The position numbers and the translations under genes are program-made. From Micromonospora cabrerizensis (lineage in GTDB: Bacteria > Actinomycetota > Actinomycetes > Mycobacteriales > Micromonosporaceae), in contig NZ_JAKKFI010000053.1 in NCBI RefSeq assembly GCF_022230955.1, positions 1-64,000 of the forward strand: 64,000 bases of DNA, written 5' to 3'. This document shows positions 51,947 through 61,197 of this stretch, one piece after another. Position 1 is the stretch's first letter. Each line of letters starts with the position of its first letter. The notes beneath the pieces were generated by a model. That model was not told the origin of the DNA. It ran no database searches and saw nothing but the letters and a program-made list of their open reading frames with translations.

Positions 51947-52372
51947 TCACCGTAGACGGTTCGCCTTCGCGGCCTGGATGGCCCAGACGTTGGCGAAAAG
52001 AAGGCCGCCCACTAGTCCAGCAAAGAGTGCGCCTCCCCCGCCAGTCATGCCGGTCACCTTGAAAAAGATCCAGGCGGCCACGGCAACCACTGCCGAAGTG
52101 ATGCCGAGCCCTGCTGGAATCCCCTTGCCGGAAAGCCATCGCCGCATTCCGACGACTATCAATGACGACCCGATCAGCAGACCCGCAAGCAGACACAGCG
52201 CTGATGTAAGGGCCTGTGCGGACCTTGCGGTCACTGCGACTCCGAAAGCGATCGCGACCAGGCCAACTGCTAGGGACATCGGCCCCGCTCCACGCGGCCA
52301 CGCACGATCATCGCGATGCGGAACCTGCTCGGCTTCGGTCACGGCCGCGATACTGCCATAGCGACTGATCAC
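51947..52372 (-). CDS. Membrane protein, unknown function
   Basis: The 141-residue protein has about four hydrophobic stretches after an N-terminal hydrophilic 30 residues: SLAVGLVAIAFGVAVTA, ALTSALCLLAGLLIGSSLIV, ITSAVVAVAAWIFF and ALFAGLVGGLLFANVWAI. The start is GTG 52372; an internal ATG at MSLAVGL is possible. No family is recognised. Confidence 0.6.
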   Translation of the reverse strand: MISRYGSIAAVTEAEQVPHRDDRAWPRGAGPMSLAVGLVAIAFGVAVTARSAQALTSALCLLAGLLIGSSLIVVGMRRWLSGKGIPAGLGITSAVVAVAAWIFFKVTGMTGGGGALFAGLVGGLLFANVWAIQAAKANRLR

Positions 52373-52552
52373 GTGCGGACGCTGGCGGGCCGGGCGGTGG
52401 TGTGCTCGGCTCGCCCGGGTCGACGGCCGGCGGGATAGTCCAGCGCGGCAGTCCGGTGTCCGGTCTCGGGACTCGCGTCTCCCATCGGTATCGGGACCTG
52501 CGCGACCCGTCAGATAGCGTGGCGTGAAATCGGGCAGAAGGACGGTCTACCG

Positions 52553-53056
52553 TTGACCCTTGAACGCGGCAAGCTGGGATTCACCGATGCCAGGTCCTTC
52601 AGCCTCATCGGCTATCGGTATGGCGGCCACGGGTACGCGTTGTTCCGTGGCTTTCCCTCCCCTGTGGAGATCGAGGATAGCTACGGCGACAGCGAGTTCC
52701 GGGTGCTCGACATCTGCTTCATGAACATCGACCGGATCTCTTGCTGGTCCGCTGTGGGGCCGATCCATCTGCGACACCCCACCGACGACGAACAGGCCGC
52801 CATCGAGGCAAGGATCGGACCGACCCGAAACACGAATGTCTACCTGTTGAGGCCGAGTTCGATCGAGGACTACGTCGTAGCCAGCGCGGTCTACTGGGCG
52901 GAGTACCACCTCGCCCTTACGTCGCCGAGTCCTCTTGTCACCGAGAGCAAAGGAATCCAGGAGACCCATTCGCCGATCGGGAGACCTGTTCAGTTCGCCG
53001 ATCAGCCATGGACGCCGTACTCCCTGTCCACAAATCAACCGTCTGACCTGCGGTAA
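52553..53056 (+). CDS. Hypothetical protein
   Basis: The 167-residue soluble protein begins with TTG 52553 after GAAGGACGGTCTACCG. It contains GYRYGGHGYALFRGFPSPVE and YGDSEFRVLDICFMNIDRIS, suggesting an alpha/beta fold. I do not recognise a family. Base composition looks less GC-rich than neighbouring genes, which hints at acquired DNA. Confidence 0.6.
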   Translation: MTLERGKLGFTDARSFSLIGYRYGGHGYALFRGFPSPVEIEDSYGDSEFRVLDICFMNIDRISCWSAVGPIHLRHPTDDEQAAIEARIGPTRNTNVYLLRPSSIEDYVVASAVYWAEYHLALTSPSPLVTESKGIQETHSPIGRPVQFADQPWTPYSLSTNQPSDLR

Positions 53057-53112
53057 CAGGCTGGGTTCAGACGTCGAAGCGGAAACCCACCGCGTTGCGC
53101 CGTCGAACAACG

Positions 53113-53739
53113 TCAGGAGGCCTGCGGCCGGGGACGCCGCAGCCAGTACGGGCTCGGGGGTGGTGAGACCTGCAACGGTCCCCGCCGATCACAGATGTAC
53201 GTCGCGTAGTCCGCGAAATATCGACGGCGGCTCAGGTAGTGCGGGTAGTGGTCGAAGTGCCACCGGCAGGCGTCGATGAACTCCGAGTGATCGTCGAGCC
53301 CGAGGCGGGCGCACACGAGCGCGAACCCGTCCAAGCCGTGCAGCATCTCGGCGCACTGCGCGGCTGTTGCGCCGTCGACGCCCCAGAGCACCCCTGTCGG
53401 AAGTTCGTGAATTGCGTGATCCAGCCATCCGCGATCATGGCGGTAGCGCTCCTGATCGGCCTTGGCCGAGACGACCACCAGGCTCCCATTGCCCTCGATC
53501 GTTACCGTCCCCTCCGGCAGCACTACGACGATCTCATCACCGTCGATGCTTTCGGCTTCCGCATCGATCCAGAACGGCATGGGAAAGCGCGAATCGGCCG
53601 TCACGGGCAGTGACGTCAGGACGGGCACCTTCTCGATGATCCGATGATCCCGTCCGCGCGCATCCCGCACGGAGACCTCGACCCAACCGGGAAAATCGTC
53701 CGACTGCCAGCGCACCATCACCGCCCTCAGCTTCACCAC
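53113..53739 (-). CDS. Hypothetical protein
   Basis: The 208-residue protein has a beta-rich N-terminal half (VEVSVRDARGRDHRIIEKVP, VVVLPEGTVTIEGNGSLVVV) and a helical C-terminal half with aromatic residues (WHFDHYPHYLSRRRYFADYA). I do not recognise a family. GTG 53739 was used; ATG 53718 is possible. It ends convergent with the gene at 52553. Confidence 0.62.
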   Translation of the reverse strand: MVKLRAVMVRWQSDDFPGWVEVSVRDARGRDHRIIEKVPVLTSLPVTADSRFPMPFWIDAEAESIDGDEIVVVLPEGTVTIEGNGSLVVVSAKADQERYRHDRGWLDHAIHELPTGVLWGVDGATAAQCAEMLHGLDGFALVCARLGLDDHSEFIDACRWHFDHYPHYLSRRRYFADYATYICDRRGPLQVSPPPSPYWLRRPRPQAS

Positions 53740-53774
53740 GAGGCGAAGCTTAGGCGGCAGACGTTGAGCCGGAA

Positions 53775-54860
<1,086 letters not shown>

Positions 54861-54954
54861 GACCGGCCAGCTTACGCCGACGCCGACGGGGCCGGTCCAC
54901 GCGGCTCGGTTTCCGGCGGCACGGCCCCCGGCGAGGGGCGACGCCGATCGGTCG

Positions 54955-55689
54955 TCAGCCGAGCAGGCGTGGGGCGATGACGGCCTCGCGGACGCTGCCG
55001 TCCGCGCCGCGGCTGACCTCGTACGCCGAGACGCCCTCGCGGTCCGCGATTGCCTCGACCAGCCGGATGCCCCGGTAGACCAGGCCGACCCCGTCGTCGG
55101 TGCAGTGGCTCGTCGGGAGCGTCCCGCTGCCCACCAGCTCGTGCATCAGCGGACGGCGCTGGCCCTCGCTGTCGTAGTGCACCCCGTTGCCGTACGGCAA
55201 CCAGGCCAACCCCTCGGTGAAGCCGCGCAGCCGGGGCCCGAAGCTGTCGGTGGCACCGCCGACGTGCCAGCAGATCGAGCCGGCGGAGACGCCCGCCAGC
55301 ACCACACCGGCCTGCCAGCACTCGTGCAGGATGTCGTCGAGCCCGTGCACCCGCCAGACGGCGACCAGGTTGGCCACGCTGCCGCCACCGACCCAGATCA
55401 CGTCCTGGGCAAGCAGGTGGGCGCGGACGTCCTCGACGTTCGGCATGGGGAAGAGCGCGAGGTGTGACAGCCGGAACCGGGTGTCGGCGAACGCGCCGTA
55501 GATGGCGGTCAGCGAGGTGGGCTGGTCACCGACGGCCTGCCCGAGGTAGCAGATTCGCGGCTGCGGACCAGCCTCGGCCAGCTCCGCCGCCAGCTCGAAG
55601 ACCGGGCTGGGGCGCATGTCGTACGGCCCTCGGTCGCCCCGGGAGAAGCCCATGCTGGTGGCGATGATGGTCGGTTCGCTGGCGGGCAT
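54955..55689 (-). CDS. S51-family peptidase E-like protein
   Basis: The 244-residue protein has the dipeptidase E/cyanophycinase fold, with the serine nucleophile in VLAGVSAGSICWHVGG near residue 127 and a preceding VIWVGGGSVANLVAVW. Peptidase E cleaves Asp-X dipeptides; the exact substrate here is unknown. ATG 55689 (MPASEP) follows GGAAGGACGCGCCG. Confidence 0.87.
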   Translation of the reverse strand: MPASEPTIIATSMGFSRGDRGPYDMRPSPVFELAAELAEAGPQPRICYLGQAVGDQPTSLTAIYGAFADTRFRLSHLALFPMPNVEDVRAHLLAQDVIWVGGGSVANLVAVWRVHGLDDILHECWQAGVVLAGVSAGSICWHVGGATDSFGPRLRGFTEGLAWLPYGNGVHYDSEGQRRPLMHELVGSGTLPTSHCTDDGVGLVYRGIRLVEAIADREGVSAYEVSRGADGSVREAVIAPRLLG

Positions 55690-55750
55690 CGGCGCGTCCT
55701 TCCGTCGGGGTGGTGCGGCGTCCATCCTGCCGCAGCGAAGCGGCAGCCGA

Positions 55751-56257
55751 TCACCCGCCCGCGTGCCGGCCTCGTCGCTGGCGGGGCACCTCGACCTCGG
55801 GCCAGTCGTCCACGGGCGGCCGGTCGGCCGGGGGCAGTTGTGCGGCGGCGGCACGGGGCAGGGTGAACCGGTCGGCGGCGGCCGGGCCGGCGGAGAACGA
55901 CTCGCGCAGCATCCAGCGCACCTCGTCGGCCGTCCAGCCCAACCCGGCCCGGGCGGCGATCTCGCGCACCAACCGCCGGCCCACGCGGGTGTCGTCGTCG
56001 TAGAAGCGCATGCACCAGTGGTGGGTCCACATCCCCAGTGCCCGAAGGCCGGCGTTGTCGAGTGAGCCGACCAACCGGCCGCAGGCGGTGTCGGAGAAGA
56101 TCTGCTCGGGGTCGGCCGCCCGGTCCCGTTCGATGGCGCCGACGGCGGCCGGCGCGACGGCCCGCATCCGGCGGTAGAAGGACTGCGCCACCGCGCGGGG
56201 CAGCGGCGGGAACGCGCCCGGTGTCGACGCCGCCGCCCAACCCGCCACGCTCGTCAT
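55751..56257 (-). CDS. Hypothetical protein
   Basis: The 168-residue helical protein has RAVAQSFYRRMRAVAPAAVG, ALGMWTHHWCMRFYDDDT and GWTADEVRWMLRESF. The WTHHWCMRFY segment could bind metal or haem, but this is not established. ATG 56257 follows GAAGGGGTGCGGAAC. It is divergent from the sigma-factor gene. Confidence 0.65.
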   Translation of the reverse strand: MTSVAGWAAASTPGAFPPLPRAVAQSFYRRMRAVAPAAVGAIERDRAADPEQIFSDTACGRLVGSLDNAGLRALGMWTHHWCMRFYDDDTRVGRRLVREIAARAGLGWTADEVRWMLRESFSAGPAAADRFTLPRAAAAQLPPADRPPVDDWPEVEVPRQRRGRHAGG

Positions 56258-56369
56258 GTTCCGCACCCCTTCTTCAGTTGGTGGCCGGACGGTACCCGTC
56301 ACGACCGACACTTCCGGGCCGGAAAAACACCCCGGATCGCGGATAGCGACGATGACCTGGGGCGTCTGT

Positions 56370-56906
56370 ATGGGTGACAACGAAACGGGGGTGTGGGTGG
56401 ACGAGGACGAACGCGCTCGGCTGGCCGAGTTCGTCGGCAGCCGGACGCCGGCGCTGATGCGGGTCGCGTACCTGCTGACCGGGGACCGCAACGCCGCCGA
56501 GGACCTGTTCCAGTCGGCGTTGGCGCGAACCATCCCAAAGTGGGACACCATCCGGCACGCCGATCCCGAGGGGTATCTCCGCGTGGTGATGTACCGCCAG
56601 CAGATCAGCTGGTGGCGGCGACTTCGCCGACGACGGGAGACGCCGCTCAACCCGGCCGACGAGCCGGTCGGCGCCGACCCGAGCGGTGGCTCCGACGTAC
56701 GGCTGGCGATGCGTGCCGCGCTGCGCCACCTGCCACCGGCGCAGCGGACGGTGGTGGTCCTGCGCTACTACGAGGACCTGCCCGAAGCCCGGGTGGCCGA
56801 GCTGCTCGGCTGCTCGGTGGGCACCGTCCGCAGCCGTACGCACCGGGCGGTCAAGCGCCTGCGCGACCTGCTGCCGGAGATCGAGTTGCTGGAGGTACGG
56901 CGATGA
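56370..56906 (+). CDS. SigE-family ECF RNA polymerase sigma factor
   Basis: The 178-residue sigma factor has region 2 (LMRVAYLLTGDRNAAEDLFQ) and region 4 (LPPAQRTVVVLRYYEDLPEA, then LLGCSVGTVRSRTHRAVKRL). It directs RNA polymerase to a small regulon under envelope or other stress. ATG 56370 gives MGDNETGVWV; ATG 56352 is also possible. It is coupled by ATGA to the next membrane gene, the usual position of an anti-sigma factor. Confidence 0.92.
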   Translation: MGDNETGVWVDEDERARLAEFVGSRTPALMRVAYLLTGDRNAAEDLFQSALARTIPKWDTIRHADPEGYLRVVMYRQQISWWRRLRRRRETPLNPADEPVGADPSGGSDVRLAMRAALRHLPPAQRTVVVLRYYEDLPEARVAELLGCSVGTVRSRTHRAVKRLRDLLPEIELLEVRR

Positions 56907-57403
56907 TCGATCCCTTCGAGAGCCTCATCCGATCCACCCTCACCGACCTGGCCGAGGAGGCACCGATCGTGCATGACCAGTTGAACCGAGCGGAACGGCG
57001 GGTTCGCAACAGACGCCGCGCCACGGTGACGATGGGGGCGGTGGGCACCCTGGCGGCGATCCTGATCGCGGCTCCGATCGCCCTGGCCGCGACCGACTCG
57101 GACGGGCCTCCACCAGCGGTGCCGAGCCCGGCGGGCCCGGCGGCCGTACCCAGCCCGGCGATCCCCGAGCCGTCCGGGCCGCCCGGCGTGCCTGCTAGGC
57201 CCGGCCGGCCGGTGCCGTCGCCGACGATGTCGGGCTTGCCGGGTGCCCCCGGCTTGCCGGCCGGGCCGGACAAGGCGGGCCCTCCGGGTGTGCCGGGCAG
57301 GCCAGGTGAGCAGGGACCGACAGCCGTCCCGGGTGGGGCGCCCGGCGTTCCCGGCCTGCCGATCTCCCCGACCCCGACCGCGGTGCCCAGCCCCACACGG
57401 TGA
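56903..57403 (+). CDS. Membrane protein with collagen-like tail, putative anti-sigma partner
   Basis: The 166-residue protein has a cytoplasmic N-terminus (MIDPFESLIRSTLTDLAEEA, then RAERRVRNRRRATV), one transmembrane helix (VGTLAAILIAAPIALAA, about 48-64) and an outer part of about 100 residues of collagen-like Gly-X-Y and Pro-rich sequence (GLPGAPGLPAGP, GPPGVPGRPGEQGP). Coupling to the sigma gene suggests an anti-sigma or sigma-controlled sensor, but no zinc-binding anti-sigma motif (HxxxCxxC) is present. The collagen-like tail could reach into the cell wall. Confidence 0.75.
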   Translation: MIDPFESLIRSTLTDLAEEAPIVHDQLNRAERRVRNRRRATVTMGAVGTLAAILIAAPIALAATDSDGPPPAVPSPAGPAAVPSPAIPEPSGPPGVPARPGRPVPSPTMSGLPGAPGLPAGPDKAGPPGVPGRPGEQGPTAVPGGAPGVPGLPISPTPTAVPSPTR

Positions 57404-57410
57404 TTCGGGT

Positions 57411-57451
57411 CCGGTCCGACCGAGGTGATCTCCACGCCCCGGTCGGACCGG
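57411..57451 (+). terminator. Hairpin after the sigma/anti-sigma-like operon, first
   Basis: Perfect 12-base arms CCGGTCCGACCG and CGGTCGGACCGG flank a 17-base loop. It begins eight bases after the stop at 57403. Confidence 0.65.
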
Positions 57452-57465
57452 CCCGAACGACGTCG

Positions 57466-57508
57466 CCGGTCGGAGTGACCCGGTGGAGATTCGGGTCACT
57501 CCGACCGG
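57466..57508 (+). terminator. Hairpin after the sigma/anti-sigma-like operon, second
   Basis: Perfect 17-base arms CCGGTCGGAGTGACCCG and CGGGTCACTCCGACCGG flank a 9-base loop. The arm start GGTCGGA repeats part of the first hairpin, so the two stems can also pair with each other. Confidence 0.75.
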
Positions 57509-57639
57509 GCACGTGCCGCCACCCAGCGCTCGTTGACCACCTACCAATGGTTGGTGGACGACCCGAGGTTTGCCACACCGTCGCCCCCGACCCACTCTTG
57601 GGCCATGACCGATGACGGCCGAGCAGCCCGGGGGCAGCG

Positions 57640-59064
57640 ATGACCACCGCCACGGCCCGGGTGCCCGACTCCCTCCGGGGGCAGATCGTCACACCCGGCG
57701 ACCGCCGGTACGCGCACCTGCGCTCGACGTACACCACGTCGGCGTCGCCGGCGGCCGTGCTGCTGCCGAAGACCACCGCGCAGGTGGTCGACGCGCTCCG
57801 GTACGCGCGGGAGCAGCGGCTGCCCATCGCCGTCCGCAGCGGCGGGCACGGCTTCTCCGGGGCCTCCTCCAACAACGGTGGGGTGGTCATCGACCTGTCC
57901 ATGCTCAACCGGGTGCAGGTCCTCGACGAGCGGGCCGGGCTGGTCCGGGTCGAGGCCGGTGCCCGCTGGGCGAACGTCGCGAAGGCGCTGGCCCCGTACG
58001 GCCTGGTGGTCAGCTCGGGTGACTACGGCGGCGTGGGCGTCGGCGGCCTGGCCACCGGCGGCGGCGTCGGCTGGCTGGTCCGCGCCCACGGCCTCACCAT
58101 CGACCGCGTCCGCGCGGTCGAGGTGGTGCTCGCCGACGGGACGCTGGTACGCGCCGACGCCGAGCACGAGCCGGAGCTGTTCTGGCTGGTCCGGGGCGCC
58201 GGAGCCGGCGCGGGGATCGTGGTGGCCTTCGAGATCGAGGCGGCCGAGCAGCGCAACGTCGGTGTGGCGCAACTGGTCGTCGAGGCGCACCCGGACGGTC
58301 GCACCATCCGGGAGTGGACGAGCTACCTCGCGCAGGCCCCACGGGAGCTGTCCGCGGCCGCCGTGGTGTACGCCGAGGGCCGCTCGGTGCTCATGTCCAT
58401 CACCGCCGTGGTGGCCGCCGAGAGCCTGCGCCGGGCCCGCCCGGCGGTGGAGCCACTGCTCGCCATCGGCAAGGTGCTCGAACACCGGACCGACCTGCTG
58501 CCCTACCCGACGCTGGTGCCGACCGCGCACCTGCACCCCAACGTCGGGCAGCAGCGCGGCACGACCACCAACGGTCTGTTCACCGGCCTGGACGACGCCG
58601 GCGCTCGGGCCGTGACGCGCGCGGTGACCGGGCCGGGGCGGGCGGTGGTCCAACTCCGCTCGTTGGGTGGGGCGGTCAACGACGTCGCGCCCGGCGCGAC
58701 CGCGTACTCCCATCGCCACCAGGACACGATGGTGGTCGCCTCGGTGTTCCCACCGCAGGGCGCCGGGGCGTTGGACGCGGCCTGGCGGGCTGTGGGTGCC
58801 CGCGCGGACGGCGCGTACGTCAACTTCGAGAGCCGACCGGACCCGACCGCGTTCGCCCGGATCTACCCCGGTGAGACGGGGGCCCGGGTGCGGCGGCTGT
58901 GGAAGCGCTACGACCCGGACGGGGTGTTCCGCTCGGCGCTGCTGACCGGCCAGTCGGCGCGTTCTGGCCAGTCCACCCGTGCGAGCCAGCCCAGCAGATC
59001 CGGGCAGCCCAGCCGCACAGGTCAGTCGGCGCGGTCCGGTCAGCCGCACCGGCGTCGCCGCTGA
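57640..59064 (+). CDS. FAD-linked oxidoreductase of the BBE/PCMH type
   Basis: The 474-residue flavoenzyme has a PCMH FAD-binding domain: VRSGGHGFSGASSNNGG (His attachment site, about 69), then VSSGDYGGVGVGGLATGGGV, where the usual second-attachment Cys is absent. The C-terminal BBE motif is replaced by a generic YPGETGARVRRLWKRYDPDG. A Gln/Ser/Arg-rich tail of about 35 residues (TGQSARSGQSTRASQPS) ends the protein. It probably oxidises a sugar or aromatic alcohol. Confidence 0.86.
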   Translation: MTTATARVPDSLRGQIVTPGDRRYAHLRSTYTTSASPAAVLLPKTTAQVVDALRYAREQRLPIAVRSGGHGFSGASSNNGGVVIDLSMLNRVQVLDERAGLVRVEAGARWANVAKALAPYGLVVSSGDYGGVGVGGLATGGGVGWLVRAHGLTIDRVRAVEVVLADGTLVRADAEHEPELFWLVRGAGAGAGIVVAFEIEAAEQRNVGVAQLVVEAHPDGRTIREWTSYLAQAPRELSAAAVVYAEGRSVLMSITAVVAAESLRRARPAVEPLLAIGKVLEHRTDLLPYPTLVPTAHLHPNVGQQRGTTTNGLFTGLDDAGARAVTRAVTGPGRAVVQLRSLGGAVNDVAPGATAYSHRHQDTMVVASVFPPQGAGALDAAWRAVGARADGAYVNFESRPDPTAFARIYPGETGARVRRLWKRYDPDGVFRSALLTGQSARSGQSTRASQPSRSGQPSRTGQSARSGQPHRRRR

Positions 59065-59135
59065 CCGCGCCGGTCGCACGCCGAGGTCCGATTCCCGCCA
59101 GCCGAGGACGCACCGAGCGGGGCATCATCGGTGGC

Positions 59136-60653
59136 ATGGAGATGGACTTCGAGCGGTGTTACCGGGCCGTGGACAGCCGTGACCAGCGGTTCGACGGCTG
59201 GTTCTACACCGGCGTGACGTCCACCGGCATCTACTGCCGGCCGTCCTGTCCGGCGATCACGCCGAAGCGGAAGAACGTCCGGTTCTTCCCGTCCGCCGCC
59301 GCGGCGCAGGGTGCCGGGCTGCGCGCCTGCCGCCGCTGCCGGCCGGACGCCGCGCCCGGCTCGCCGCAGTGGGACATCCGCGCCGACGTGGTCGGCCGGG
59401 CGATGAGGTTGATCTCGGACGGGGTGATCGACCGGGACGGCGTACCGGGGTTGGCCTCCCGTCTGGGCTACACCGAACGGCACCTGCACCGGATGTTGAG
59501 CGCCGAGATGGGCGCCGGGCCGCTGGCGCTGGCCCGGGCCCAGCGGGCGCAGACCGCCCGGATCCTGATCGAGACGACCGACCTCGGGATGGCCGAGATC
59601 GCGTTCGCGGCGGGCTTCGGCAGCGTGCGGCAGTTCAACGACACGCTCCGCGAGGTGTACGCGAGCGCCCCGTCCGACCTGCGCACGGCCCGCGGGCGTC
59701 AGCAGGCGACGGTCGGGGCGGGGACCATCGCGCTCCGGCTGGCGTACCGCCCGCCGCTGCACGCCCGGGCGCTGCTGGACTTCCTCGCGGTGCGGGCGTT
59801 GCCCGGCGTGGAGGAGGTCCGCGACGGGACGTACCACCGGGGTCTGCGGTTGCCACACGGCACCGGTGAGGTGGCGCTGACCCCGACGGACGGGCACGTG
59901 GCGGCGACGCTGCGGCTGACCGACCTGCGCGACCTGGCACCCGCGGTGGCCCGCTGTCGCCGGCTGCTCGACCTTGACGCGGACCCGGCGGCGATCGACG
60001 CCACGCTCGCCGCGGACCCGGCGTTGGCGCCGGCGGTCGCCGCCGAGCCCGGCATCCGGGTGCCCCGCGCGGTCGACGGCTTCGAGATGGCCGTCCGCGC
60101 CATCGTCGGTCAACAGATCTCGGTAACCGCGGCCCAGAAAACCCTGTCCCGCCTCCTGGCCGCCCACGACCGCGTTGATCATGAAGTTATTGCCACCGAC
60201 ACCGGCGTGTCGGGACAACAACTTCATGATCAACGGGGCTACGGGGGGTGGGGCAGACCGGCGGGGGCGGGCGGGCTGCGGGGGTTCTTGAGCGCGGAGG
60301 AGCTGCTGGGCCTGCCGGACTCGGGGTTCGGGATGCCCGCTGGGCGGCGGGAGACCCTGCGGGGGCTGGCGCGGGCGGTCGTCGACGGGGCGCTCGACCT
60401 CGCGCCGGGGGTGGATCGGGAGGAAGCCGTGCGACGGCTGCTCGCCCTTTCCGGCATCGGCCCGTGGACCGCCAACTACCTGGCCATGCGCGCCTTCGGC
60501 GACCCCGACATCCTGCTCAGCACCGACCTCGCGGTCCGGCGCGGCGCCGCCGCGCTCGGCCTGCCCCACACCCAGCAAACCCTCGACGGGTACGCCGACC
60601 ATTGGCGTCCCTGGCGGTCCTACGCCACGATCAGACTCTGGAGAGCGGCATGA
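59136..60653 (+). CDS. alkA: AlkA-type DNA-3-methyladenine glycosylase fused to Ada-like N-terminus
   Basis: This is a 505-residue multidomain alkylation-repair protein. Residues 1-80 form the Ada zinc domain with methyl-accepting Cys (STGIYCRPSCPAITP; ACRRCRPD). An AraC-type helix-turn-helix follows (about 85-180), then AlkA_N and the HhH-GPD glycosylase core (LSGIGPWTANYLAMRAFGDP; catalytic Asp in LLSTDLAVR). It both senses alkylation and excises damaged bases. A 55-bp palindromic repeat lies in frame near residues 347-366. ATG 59136 was used. Its stop overlaps the ogt ATG. Confidence 0.92.
   Translation: MEMDFERCYRAVDSRDQRFDGWFYTGVTSTGIYCRPSCPAITPKRKNVRFFPSAAAAQGAGLRACRRCRPDAAPGSPQWDIRADVVGRAMRLISDGVIDRDGVPGLASRLGYTERHLHRMLSAEMGAGPLALARAQRAQTARILIETTDLGMAEIAFAAGFGSVRQFNDTLREVYASAPSDLRTARGRQQATVGAGTIALRLAYRPPLHARALLDFLAVRALPGVEEVRDGTYHRGLRLPHGTGEVALTPTDGHVAATLRLTDLRDLAPAVARCRRLLDLDADPAAIDATLAADPALAPAVAAEPGIRVPRAVDGFEMAVRAIVGQQISVTAAQKTLSRLLAAHDRVDHEVIATDTGVSGQQLHDQRGYGGWGRPAGAGGLRGFLSAEELLGLPDSGFGMPAGRRETLRGLARAVVDGALDLAPGVDREEAVRRLLALSGIGPWTANYLAMRAFGDPDILLSTDLAVRRGAAALGLPHTQQTLDGYADHWRPWRSYATIRLWRAA
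60177..60231. repeat. 55-bp palindromic dispersed repeat inside alkA, copy 4
   Basis: It begins GATCATGAAGTTATTG and ends CAACTTCATGATC, with an inner hairpin CCGACAC-CGGC-GTGTCGG. It aligns without gaps to the reverse complement of the element at 2644-2698. The glycosylase frame stays open across it, adding residues such as D-H-E-V-I-A-T-D-T-G-V-S-G-Q-Q-L-H-D. The inverted repeat is extended by GTT and AAC to 60174-60234. Confidence 0.85.
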
Positions 60654-61159
60654 GCATCGACAGCACCGTGCTGAGCACACCGACCGGCCCGCTGAGCATC
60701 CTCATCGGCCCGGACGGCGACGTACGGGCGGCCGGCTTCACCCCGGACCCGGCGGCGCTGCTGCCCCTGGTCCACCCCACCCTGCGCGCGCCCCTGCGAC
60801 AGCGGGCCGACCTCGGCCCGGTGAGCACGGCAGTCCGGTCCTACCTGGACGGCGACCTCGCCGCCATCGACGCGGTGCCGGTCCGCCAGCTCACCGGCGG
60901 AGAGTTCATGGCACACGCCTGGCAGGTGCTGCGTGAGGTGCCGCCGGGCACGCCGGTCACCTACACCGGGTACGCGGCACTGGCCGGCCGGCCACCGGCG
61001 GTGCGGGCCGCCGCAGCCGCCTGCGCCCGGAACGCGGCGGCACTGTTCGTGCCCTGTCACCGGGTGCTCCGCACCGACGGGACGCTCGGCGGGTACCGCT
61101 GGGGGCTGGACGTGAAGAAGTGGCTTCTCGGTCATGAGCGGCGCTTGACAGCAAGCTGA
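60650..61159 (+). CDS. ogt: Methylated-DNA--protein-cysteine methyltransferase
   Basis: This 169-residue suicide enzyme transfers methyl from O6-methylguanine to its own cysteine. The active-site motif is VPCHRVLRTDG (Cys about 136), with GTPVTYTGYAALAGRP as the DNA-binding helix-turn-helix. It is coupled to alkA by ATGA, giving one alkylation-repair operon, a known pairing. Confidence 0.95.
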   Translation: MSIDSTVLSTPTGPLSILIGPDGDVRAAGFTPDPAALLPLVHPTLRAPLRQRADLGPVSTAVRSYLDGDLAAIDAVPVRQLTGGEFMAHAWQVLREVPPGTPVTYTGYAALAGRPPAVRAAAAACARNAAALFVPCHRVLRTDGTLGGYRWGLDVKKWLLGHERRLTAS

Positions 61160-61185
61160 CAGAGGCATCGACACCTGTTAGACGC

Positions 61186-61191
61186 TACCGT
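61186..61191 (+). promoter_or_regulatory. -10 box TACCGT before the exporter genes
   Basis: TACCGT ends six bases before GTG 61198 and lies in the dyad CTACC-GTCT-GGTAG. No ribosome binding site is present, so a leaderless transcript controlled by a repressor at the dyad is possible. Confidence 0.4.
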
Positions 61192-61197
61192 CTGGTA

